Origin: Paramacrobiotus metropolitanus
Taxonomy: Eukaryota; Tardigrada; Eutardigrada; Parachela; Macrobiotidae
Reading direction: 5' to 3'
Assembly (NCBI RefSeq): GCF_019649055.1
Contig: NW_026570261.1
Span: 1,054,001-1,118,000, forward strand
Length of the DNA: 64,000 bases
Of this stretch, positions 12,301 through 21,495 are shown piece after piece (position 1 is the first letter of the stretch; each line of letters begins with the position of its first letter). Both the position numbers and the translations under genes were made by a program. The notes under the pieces are model-generated. The model made no database searches. It was not told the DNA's origin and saw only the letters and a list, made by a program, of their open reading frames with translations.

Positions 12301-13569
12301 CGGCGCCGCGGGAGTTCGGGTTCAGTGTGACGGTGCGGGCGATCGGGCGGCATCGGTTGGACTGCAATATCACCGAGATCCAGCTGCAGATGCAGAAGAA
12401 GTTCCTGCCGCTGCAGATGCCGGTGCATCGGTATCATCTCCTGGACACTTCCTGTATGGCACGGGATGGCGGTGCCTTGATCCATATGAATACGGGCTAC
12501 GATCGATGCGGTACCATTCGAAGCGTATGTAACGAACACAGCCACCTTGAAAATAAAATTTTAGAAATGTGAGGAACCTTTTATCTAGAGCGTTCAATTT
12601 GCAGATGAACGACGAGAACTTGTACTTTACCAACCAAGCAAGTGCACCCACTTTCCCGTCCTGTTCCAGTGCCGGCGCCTGTATCGATGTGCCGCAAGTG
12701 GACATTCCGTTCCAGTGCAAACTGGAGCGCAAAGTTAAACCGTTGAGCGGAGTGTACAACATGCCGGAAGAGTTGTTCCCGCGGACCACGCTGGTGGACC
12801 GGCCGTTGCTAGAAGGCAACATTGACGTCGCTGTCAAGTATGAATCTGATGTTTTAATGGTTCGATTGAGTAAAATCGGTTGTTAAGATGTAGAAAAAAT
12901 CATGGGTTCTTTAAACAGATTGGATCTGGCTCGTGATATCGGCTTTTCTCCGGCCGAAATCGCTAACCCCAGTTTCCATGACTTTGACTTTCAAGGCAAC
13001 CGCGTGTATTTCCGCGTGGAGGGACGCCGTCGACGCGGCAGTGCGACGACGTTCGTCGTCCAGGCCGATCAGTGCTGGACAACGCCGACACCGGATAAGA
13101 ACAATCCGGAACGCTTCGACATTGTTCTTAACGGGTACGTTTGAAGAACCCAGGTTTTCAAAGCCCTGAAGTTCGCGCCGATTTTCGCATTTCAAAGAGA
13201 GCAGCGTGTGTTCAACGTGACGAAATGTGTATCTTGCTTTATAGTTGTCCAGTGTATCATCGAGACACAAATCTGGAATATAAGCGTCACGACGGCTTCG
13301 GTGATCATCAGGATGTCTTCAGCGTGAAGGCTGTCTACTTGAACGAGACCAGACCTCTGCAGCTGCATTTCCACTGCATTGCACGCGTGTGCAACGTCGG
13401 ACTGGACCATCATCTGTGCAATAAAGGATGCGTCGACCCGGTCAATCTGCCAGTACGCAATGCGGCGCCGGTGACGGAGAAGAGCGAAGCCGCCATGCAG
13501 CGTACCGCGCAGCTGGGCTACGTTAGCTTCGGCGGTAAACACGCCGTCCAAGGAGAACTTCGGAGCTGA
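9382..13569 (+). CDS. secreted lysozyme-like module / vWA / CUB / ZP domain protein
   Basis: I read fourteen exons with consistent phases: 9382-9556, 9618-9727, 9798-9982, 10054-10184, 10271-10368, 10698-10808, 10874-11009, 11136-11285, 11318-11434, 11506-11741, 11808-12524, 12605-12837, 12919-13134 and 13245-13569. The ATG at 9382 starts a hydrophobic signal peptide (ACFLTLLLVSCMGIAVFSQ). Exons 2-4 encode a module (RPGYHGGIWQVDETVF, RKPLYSALAARL, SLPWDTYSQA) that I know from invertebrate vWA proteins and that looks lysozyme-like. Exons 5-9 encode a vWA domain with a complete MIDAS: DGSGS, a TATDSA threonine, and FTDGAAND. Exon 11 carries a CUB domain (LTSPGFNSL, GLNCVWKINTPAW, DKLVV) and begins the ZP domain (YHLLDTSC, RCGTIRS). 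The last exons complete the ZP with paired Cys (FHCIARVCN, CNKGC). No transmembrane segment follows. A role in extracellular matrix or cuticle is inferred. A partial paralog lies at 59468-61404. Confidence 0.85.
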
Positions 13570-13703
13570 CGCAGTTAACGTCGTTTGATAATTTGTACAA
13601 ATACTAATATGGTGGTTCCCATTACTCCTCTGTGCTAGAACAGCATTCTCACATAATGTATAAATGTTTGTAGATGGTTAGTAAAAGTCTCGAGATACGA
13701 TAA

Positions 13704-13709
13704 AATAAA
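13704..13709 (+). promoter_or_regulatory. candidate polyadenylation signal
   Basis: A perfect AATAAA lies 135 bp after the stop codon of the vWA/CUB/ZP gene, a reasonable 3' UTR length here. Confidence 0.5.
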
Positions 13710-15096
13710 GAACGGCAAATTACTTGCTCAAATTAATCTAAATTAATTTCATCTTGAATGACTCACATGTGTATCGTACTCGCTCGAACAAATATCGCAG
13801 ATGCTCGTTTCATGACTCCGCAATCCGCATACGACCAGTGACTGATAATGGCGCAGCAGGACGATTGTTTCTTCGATAAATTAAAAGAAATTTTACTGCT
13901 GTGACTTACTCTGTTTTTGTTGCGAAGTTTATTTGATGTGACTGGCTTGTGCTAATAAAACCATGTACCAATACAGTGCTACACGTGACGGCGATGTACG
14001 TCGTTACTGCTCACTACAAGCCGATAAACAAGAGCTTCTCGCTGCTCAACAAAACATTGTCGTCTGGCGCGGCGGTGGCAGAACATAGCTGCGCTGTGAC
14101 GGCAGTGTGCTCCTCTGCTCACCACCAACCCGCGGGGGGGATGCTGAATCCGCAGCACTTGCAGCAGGCGCGTGGTTATATGCTGCCGATGAGTGCCGAG
14201 CAACTGACCACGGGATGCTGATGTTCCCGTCGCCATCGCTCTCCCTTTCAGAGGAATTACGACAGCGCCTGCAAGCCGTCCTTTTCCATCGGTTGCGACG
14301 GCGCGATACTTTGTATCGCTGTCGTATCCGATTTAGCAGGTGTACAGTACTGTGTTACCGCTTAGCAACGTATCTATGCAAGCATGATGTTGATGAGCAG
14401 AAGACCAGTTAGTTGTACTCATTCGGAAAGTAATAAAAATATTACTTTATGGCAAGTACTTCACAGCAGGCTATTGCCTGCGGTACTTGAAGTCGATGGC
14501 GACCCTTGCACCGCTGCGCTGGCCAATTTGTACAATTAATGAATTTCTACTAGACTAAACATATCAAGATGCTGAATGTCAGCTGAGCTTTGTTGCGCGG
14601 CCCTGCATTCTGTGCTAAATGCTGCCAGATATATTCACTATTCAGCCAGAGCGACCAGCGGCTAAATCCTGCGCTTGGCGAGGTCCTTGGCGTTCGTAAA
14701 CAACGGACGAACGGTCGAACGAACGGTTACTGATCAGAATTTAATTCGTAACTAGAGAATAATTCGTTCGTGATAATTCGTTCGTAACTAATTTAATTCG
14801 TTCGTGACGCTGTAGAGAGGATGTGATCATGCGGGTGACTGTGAAGCAGCTCCGTGCCCAACTGATCCTGGCTAACTTTCTCACATCGCCACCGAAGCTC
14901 AAAACTGTACACAACGACCGCCCACACACCGCTGATTACATCGTTGGCTTTATCGCCGGCCAATCAAATAAAACAGAAAATTACTGGAATTCATTAAACA
15001 CTTGTCATAATACGCAAAACTGGTATACATCGTGCTATTCAACGATGACCAACATTTCATAATATGCCTGTGTACATTATACCTAAACGCAACAAC
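13710..15096. other. intergenic, no recognised gene
   Basis: ORFs at 13949-14221 and 14107-14412 overlap, are not similar to anything I know, and are probably chance. A hairpin (AAGTACTTCACAGCAGGC with its near complement) lies at about 14453-14492. A run of AATTCGTTCGTGA variants lies at 14690-14815. Confidence 0.45.
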
Positions 15097-18000
15097 TCAT
15101 CCTCCGCCGGGTGTGTGTCCGGAGGCGCGCTCACATTCAGCTCTCCATGCGTAAATTGTTTTATTCGACACGCCCGTACATTTCAGAATGCGGGCGATGG
15201 CTACGGCTTCCTTGGGGTACATACGATACACCCCGACCACTTCTGCTTTCTCTTCGCGGGTAAACGTGCGCCCGCGACGATTACGTAAGCCTGGACGAAG
15301 CATCCCCTCCAGCACGCCAGGGCGGGGCTTAGTGCCCTTTTTGGGTCGCCCACGGGGGAACGGTTGGACTGGTTCCCCCTTCAATCTGGCGTCCTGCCGA
15401 CCCGCGGCCTTCACAAGATGCTGCAGCTGCAACGATAAACACGCCTATTAACCCGGTTCGGAGCGATAACGAGTCAGGGACGTACGCAGAGGCCCTCCAG
15501 CCGCTTCAGCTCCGCTTTGCAGTTGTACACATTCCCCTTCTCGCCCACCACCGTCACAACGTCGGTGTCCTCGTCGACGCGGACCGGGAAGTGGATTTTG
15601 ACCTGGAAGCGGTCTTCCAGCTGCTTCAAACTGGTGCGATTGTCGCCGATGATGCAGGCGTGGATGCGGCTGTCCAGGGGCACCTCCACGCGCGCCTTCC
15701 TTTTCTGCACAACGGACACCAATAAGAAGGTTAAACTAAGTTCGTATTTTTCTGTTATAGTTTAGCGTGTTTTTTTCTTCAAATTGGCTCTAAGCAGGGC
15801 GCAATCCGAGGGAAACCGAGAAACGGCTGAAAAAGGCGCCGATGGGGGAATCGAACCCCGGCTACGTCGTTAGATCCGCGTACGCAGTACCACTGCACCA
15901 CGGCGCAACACGTTGAAGTCCTTTGAAAGATTTTGTCGCTGTACGTGAGCCGCTTCTCCGCTCACATGGTGTATTGTGGCATTGATTTGATCAATAAAGT
16001 TATAGAGCTCGTATTAAATCTCGGAGAAAAAATCTGCCGATGGAGGGAATCGAACCCACACCCTCCATACTCTAGGGCCGAGAGAGGCACCACCAGGCTG
16101 TCGTTATAGCATAGAAATTGTATTGAAAGGTTTTATCGCACAGAGAGTCTGCTTCTCTGATACCAACGCCATTACATTCCGCAGCGCTGCTACCGACCAA
16201 GCATCGCTCCTTTCCTCACCTCGACCTCGATAAGGGTCTGGATGTGAGCGCGCGCCGCGTGCGCCTTCTCCTCTAGCCCGATAATGACGATCTTGTCGGC
16301 GTTCTCGGCGGCCGCATCGGCCCGTGGGAACTGCAGCTCCACCTGGAACTCGTCGCGCAGCCGCTTGACGTGGACGCGCTGGCCGAGCAGCTGGAAGTGC
16401 AGCTGGGGATCTACGCGCATCTCCACGCGATACTCTCGCCGCGCCTGCAGATGAAACAAGCACAAATCACTCCACCAGCACTAACGCCACCATACGCCTG
16501 CATACCCGCCCGTCCTTCAGTCGGTTCAGCTCCTTGACGCGCGCCGCCAGCTCCTCCTTGGCCGCGTCCACGTTGCGGCGCAGCCCGCGGATCGTGATGA
16601 CGCCGCTCCGCTCGGTCGCGTCGGGAATGTTGATGTGGACCTTGAAAGCATCCATCAGCTGGCGGATGTTGGTGCCCGCCTCCCCGATGATGCTGCTGTG
16701 GTAGTCGATCGGCACCGCCATCTCCTCCACCACCGGCTCCAGATCCTGTTCAGCAACCGCGCAGAAATGTACTTGAAGGCGTAAAATCCCATAGCTACCA
16801 GTACACATCAGCTGCCGCACAATCAATTTCAACAGGCTGTACCTCAAAATCAACCTCGGCAATCTTGTAGTCCGACTGGTAGGCACTGATGTCCAACGAA
16901 CAGTCGGAGAGCACTTGGATGCCGGTGGGGGTGACGCCCACGGTGCATTTGAGCAGCGCCACCAGTTCGCCTTCCTTCTCATACAGTACCGGAAATCCCA
17001 GCAGGATACCGTGATCCACGCACTCCTGGGCGGACCGGCGCGCCGTTTTCTCGTTGTCAAAGTGGCGCAGTGAAAAGCCGGACGTTCCATACTTCTCATA
17101 AGCTGCAGCGAGGAACTCTAAACAATCCATGCAATACAGTCAACAAACGCACACCGCATCAACCTTAACAAGTGCAGTACGGGAAGGCAAAACTGCAAAA
17201 GGCTCTTCTGCCAACAACTACCCATAAGTGGATGACAAATAACACGGTTATCGGGCAGTGGTTAAATAATTTGCACTGAGCGCGAAGCGCGGGGTGCTGC
17301 AATAAGCCTTCGTCAAGAGCATAAAATTTGACTGACGCCACGAAGAGCGTACGTCACGCTTTTCCAATTACACAATCCCAATACCTTTTTCCAGTGGTAT
17401 TGGCGCTCGCGCTCATGCAATAATGTGGTTCGCAACCACTGCTAGTATAATTTTTACAAGTTTGTATAAGCAGGATTATGGGAGTACGTACTGCAGAACA
17501 CATTGACAATGCACAGGACACGTGGAAGAGGGAACTACACTGCATATGTCGTACTCACTCTTCGCACTACGGGACACAGAGCGAGGTAGCGAAGCGGAGG
17601 GGTCGGTCCGGCGGTAGATGTTGGCGTCCGTGTCAAGATATTCGTAAGCTAGCCCTTCGCCGGTGCTGACCAACACCTCCAATTCAGCCACTTCGTTGAC
17701 GTGGAATTGGGTTTTTCTCTCGGGCAGCAGGTGCATGAGCTTGCAGTGGAAGCCCGCCACTATCGACTCCACTAACTGCTTGACTTGACCATACTACCAA
17801 GAGGCAAGAGCATAAGCATCATTATCAGCTGCCAATGTTCAACTACCCAGTACAACAGGCATACGCACATCCCATGGAACTCCGCCTTTAATCAGCCGTG
17901 TGTAGGCTTCCATAGCAGCGTGTGTCGCCAGCATGACGTCCGCCGGGCGTCCCCTCGCGGGATTGCCCTGCAGTTCAATCACAAATGTTAAAACGATGCT

Positions 18001-19008
18001 CTTAAAGCATCTCAAGTGGAATTGCCTATACAGCAAGCGATTGTTCAGGTTGGAAAAGGATGCGGGGTCACGAAGCAGCTATGACTACGATTACCAGAAT
18101 CGCGAAGCACCAGTTCACTGTGCGGTTAGATCGCAGGCCTAAATGTAATAGAACGTCCCGTACAAACGGAAAAGAAAACTCAAATTAGGTTTAGAAAAAG
18201 AATGGGGTGGGCTCGTGCAAAACAGTTCTCTGGCTGTTCTTGCAGCTTTTTACAACATGTCACGAAGTCGACACCCACTGAAAACCGAAACCGTAAAAAC
18301 GAACTATGAAATACTGCAACTCACCGTCGTAGCACCGACTACTTGTGAATACCCGACACAGGCGACGCATCCGTCAATGTGAACGGCCAGTTCGCTGGAG
18401 AGAACAAACACGGCTCAGTGATTAAGAACACGCGGATAAAAAGGAGCTCCATACATCTTGACAAGATCTCCGTGCTCCAGCAGACGGTCCTTGTCGCTCT
18501 TGAAGGGGGAAAAGTAGCAGACACAATGGTTGACGCTGATGCTGGTTGGAAACGCCACCCCTGTCAAATGTCCATACATGCTATTCCAAACCACAGCGCT
18601 GTGCGCTAAAACCCCACCTTTGTACAGATGCTTCTCTTCCTTGAAGACCAACGAGGTCTCCGCAATGATCATGCCATCAGCCGCTTCGCACATCTCCCGC
18701 ACGGACTGACTGGGCACGCATCTCTGCAGGACGCTTCCAACAACCTCTGCAATCAAAGAAAAATCTGGCGATTTTTGTACTTCTACTACGCATAAAGAAT
18801 GCAACGAGCTCAAAACAGGCCACGGAAATCCTAAGTCCGACTTGGTTATGATGTTTTCAGGACGCACACTGGACGGGGAAGGACCACTCGAGCAGCGCGC
18901 GTTAAATGCGTAGGGTGCAGACTTACTGGATGCGATTTGGCCTGCTGTTTGGTACTTGTGCTTTATACTCATATTCGTCACAATAGGGATGTCTGAGGAC
19001 GAGGACAT
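15097..19008 (-). CDS. EBP1/PA2G4-like creatinase fold joined to three vigilin-type KH domains and an AT-hook/HTH tail
   Basis: I read eleven exons: 19008-18927, 18746-18618, 18560-18455, 18394-18325, 17967-17869, 17793-17559, 17117-16807, 16745-16506, 16444-16220, 15704-15486 and 15426-15097. Every junction agrees in phase. Exons 1-7 give a PA2G4/EBP1-like protein: VAFPTSISVNHCVCYFSP, GDLVK, IELAVHIDG, VSTGEG, YEKEGELVALLKCTVG. The insert PA2G4 normally carries before its VSSGEG segment is missing. Exons 8-10 each encode one KH domain most like the last three of vigilin (VPIDYHSSIIGEAGTNIRQL; VDPQLHFQLLG; VPLDSRIHACIIGDNRTSLK). The KH13-like GxxG loop is altered (LLGQRVHV), which may weaken RNA binding. 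The last exon adds an AT-hook (RGRPKKG) and a helix-turn-helix-like segment (FTREEKAEVV...SNKTIYAW) reminiscent of transposases. Both parent families bind RNA or ribosomes. Whether one mRNA spans all exons is inference from phase; two adjacent gene remnants remain possible. Confidence 0.7.
15835..15906 (-). tRNA. tRNA-like gene in an intron (anticodon unclear)
   Basis: On the minus strand a box A-like TGGTGCAGTGGT and a box B GGTTCGATTCC are correctly spaced. The ends pair as GCGCCG/CGGCGC, the D stem as GCAG/CTGC, and a TTTTT Pol III terminator follows at once. The region between the D and T arms is 20 nt with only a TACG/CGTA stem, so the anticodon arm is not canonical and I do not assign an amino acid. 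It lies in the intron between exons 15704-15486 and 16444-16220 of the composite EBP1-KH gene, on the same strand. It may be a real tRNA, a pseudogene or a tRNA-derived SINE head. Confidence 0.5.
16034..16100 (-). ncRNA. second tRNA-like sequence with Pol III terminator
   Basis: The minus strand holds a T-arm with box B (GGGTTCGATTCCC), a 3' end ATCGGC like that of the sequence at 15835-15906, and then TTTTTT. The 5' half pairs poorly and box A is weak. ATGGAGGG and CCCTCCAT form an alternative hairpin around the T-loop. This is probably a decayed tRNA or tRNA-derived element. Confidence 0.35.
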
Positions 19009-19787
19009 TTTCGAAAAAAAGGGATCGTAGAATTCACAGGTGAAAAGAGACTAAACCGAGTAATATGCGTATAAAAACAGAAAAGCAAACCAAAAACTGT
19101 AGAACTTCGTAAGAATTCCAGTGTCAGAATTTGCCAATTTGGACAGTGTTACGACTGTTATCAGCGTAATACTGTACTGCAATGGCATTTAATATGGCAG
19201 TCGATTGCAGACTTCTAGCTCGCTTCCTGGGGGGTTGACAGAACACCTCGTGTGGGGAGAAACATCGATAAAATTAAAATTGGTTCTGCCTTCGCATACA
19301 GAACCAATTTGCCGAAAAGTTTAAGTTATGGCAGCAACTCGCAGTATTTTTCCACGCGACTGCATCGTGATTAAATTTTATTCAACAAGGGAGTCTAGCT
19401 TGAGCTATTAGTTTTCTTACGGAAAAACGCGTAAGCAGTTAAGCGTTTTCCAAAAAATCGCCGTGTCCGGACGCCCTTAAATGCGATTGTTATGGAACTT
19501 TATGCCGGCTGCCGACTTCTGTAACGGAATCACCTACAAAATTATGCCGGCGTGATTGTACACTTGCGCTGGTCACTACAATACAGTTTATTTCATGGCA
19601 AATAGAATTATAGAGTTGTCTACCCAATGCGCAAGCTTACAGTCTTATCGCAACGCAGCCTTGATCACGTGAAACGTTGCATGCCGCTCAATGCCGGCGA
19701 AGTGGCCTGGCGTTAACATTGAAACTGTATAAAAAATGTGTCGGCTGTGAAGCAGTTGACACGTCTAATGTCATAAAAAGTCCTTTA
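19009..19787. other. intergenic, no gene seen
   Basis: This is the upstream region of the minus-strand EBP1-KH gene. A short inverted pair (AAAATTGGTTCTG / CAGAACCAATTTG, about 19275-19312) forms a hairpin. No coding signal was recognised. Confidence 0.45.
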
Positions 19788-20420
19788 TATTTATTGAACG
19801 ATTGTTTCGACCTCCGGAAGCTGTGATTAAGAAAATAATTAAAATCAGATGATCCAGGGTCGCAATCAGAGCCCCTGTGCGGCGAACGCAGTGTGGGCAG
19901 TAAGTCAGGCGCTTATTGTTACGTCTGAATGGGCCGCATGTGACGGCAGCCGCAATAATTCAGAAACACCGGCGGCCGCATTGATCTCGCTGACAGCCGC
20001 AGTCCACTGGACTATTAAGTTTAAGCTCTACCCCATGCTATCTAGAGCAAAGATAATCCCGGGGAAAAGGGATGCCGCAAGTTTCTGCCCGACAACAAGC
20101 AGCTCGTGCTCGGAACTGTTAACGCTTAGACGCACCTTGTTGTTGTGATTGAACATATCGTAACCGACGTAGTTGACAGTGTACAGATAAATTCTGCTTT
20201 CTTTTCTATCTCTTTTTCATCATATTTGGAGAAACGATGGATGAACAATCTTTACGCGCGTTGATTAGCCGAGCAATCTTAAGTCTTCATGGTCGCGAAC
20301 AGTTCCATCGTGGAGGATTGTTACGATGATTTGGAATACTGGCGAAACTACGATGAAAGGGTCCAGCCATCGCTGGAACTGGAAAAACAGTGGTAAATGT
20401 TGCCTGATAAAGATTGTTGC
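19788..20420 (+). repeat. duplicated upstream block of the forkhead unit (copy 1)
   Basis: The sequence from TTTCGACCTCCGGAAGC onward is closely similar to 26316-26970. Both blocks precede a forkhead exon 1, so the whole unit was duplicated. This copy contains the start of a small ORF (ATG at 20237) that is frameshifted by a 5-base loss relative to the intact ORF at 26789-26953 and stops after about 30 codons. Confidence 0.75.
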
Positions 20421-20802
20421 GGTGCACTGTACCTTCGGTGCAGTCTTTTATAAGAAATCGTTTTCGCAGTAGTGTTTTCGCACTAGTGTATTTGAAAACT
20501 GCAATGAACATTGGCTGTACGGTACAGCCTGTACTGCACAGCCTTTACGGTTGAAGCTAATTTATTATGTACTGGCACTCTTTATCTAGGTATCCCCTGT
20601 TACAAAATATTTTTGACATAAGCAGTTTTTTTATGAGACTGTACGATTCCATTAATGCGTACCAGGTGCAGACGCGCAATTATAAGCTGCACGTAAACTG
20701 ATATCGAAGAAAAAAGTGCGCTAGGGTTGCAGTACAGTATTTATTTATGTGTTGGCAGTTTCATATTCCCTTTATTGCACTGGATAGGCCCATACGGGCC
20801 GG

Positions 20803-21125
20803 CACACCGACATTTCCTAACGACTTTTTGCTGACCGACGAAACGATGACCCGACGGTTTGTTGAACGACTAATCGCTGAACAACATCTCGCTGAACGAC
20901 TTTTTGTGAACACCGACAAGTTGCTGACGACATTCTACTGATTTGACAAACCCAAGAAACCTAAGGAAAAACAACAAGAAGTTAAGAAAATTCAAAAACC
21001 AACGTATCGAACCGAAAAGCTAGTTGTCTGTCAGCAAAAATATTTATACAAAACGTCGATCAACAAATTACCAGAAAAGCAAGTAGTCGATCGGCGAGTT
21101 GTAAGATCGTCAAATTGGCGTGCTA
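20803..21125. mobile_element. MITE-like repeat (inverted relative to the copy at 38823)
   Basis: The left end CACACCGACA and the right end (reverse complement GTAGCACGCCAATTTGACG) form imperfect inverted termini. The interior repeats motifs such as GACTTTTTGCTGACCGACGA and AACACCGACAAGTTG. The same sequence in reverse orientation occupies 38823-39216. The element is absent from the equivalent place in the duplicated forkhead unit at 26.3-27.5 kb, which marks it as an insertion. No transposase is present. Confidence 0.65.
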
Positions 21126-21495
21126 CCGCAACGGGCCACGCGACCTTTTATCCCGTGAATATTGGACAAAATTTCAAAAAGAAAATCAGTTTTTCCACAA
21201 AATGCATTTTAAAAAGAGAGGATATCTGTGACACTGGTTTAGCGATCCAGTAGTACGAAATAACAAACAGCATTAAAAATCAAAGTGTGCCCCGCCCGAT
21301 GAGAGGAAGGCTCGTGATCAATGCCCGGCAAGGGGGACGCAGCGCTCGAACCTGAAAATGGTGCAAATCTATAGGGCGGGTACAGTAATCAAGACGGATT
21401 TGGTAAATAGTTGTACAGTATGTTGTAGTGTATGTACAGAACACATCAAAATTGCCAAAACAATTAACGTGTATTACGAATAATTTTTGGACCCC

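Noticed and set aside
11772-12545. 257-codon minus-strand ORF across the CUB exon, and a similar one at 60226-61317
   Set aside because: Both mirror the conserved CUB/ZP coding strand; the plus-strand domains and splice phases are decisive.
13949-14412. Two overlapping plus-strand ORFs that might be a small gene
   Set aside because: No family resemblance, no splice logic and overlapping frames; composition alone could create them.
15097-15432. Stand-alone transposase gene on the minus strand
   Set aside because: The frame opens directly after a TTGCAG acceptor, in phase with the KH exon donor at 15486, and has no ATG of its own near the start, so it is better read as the last exon of the composite gene.
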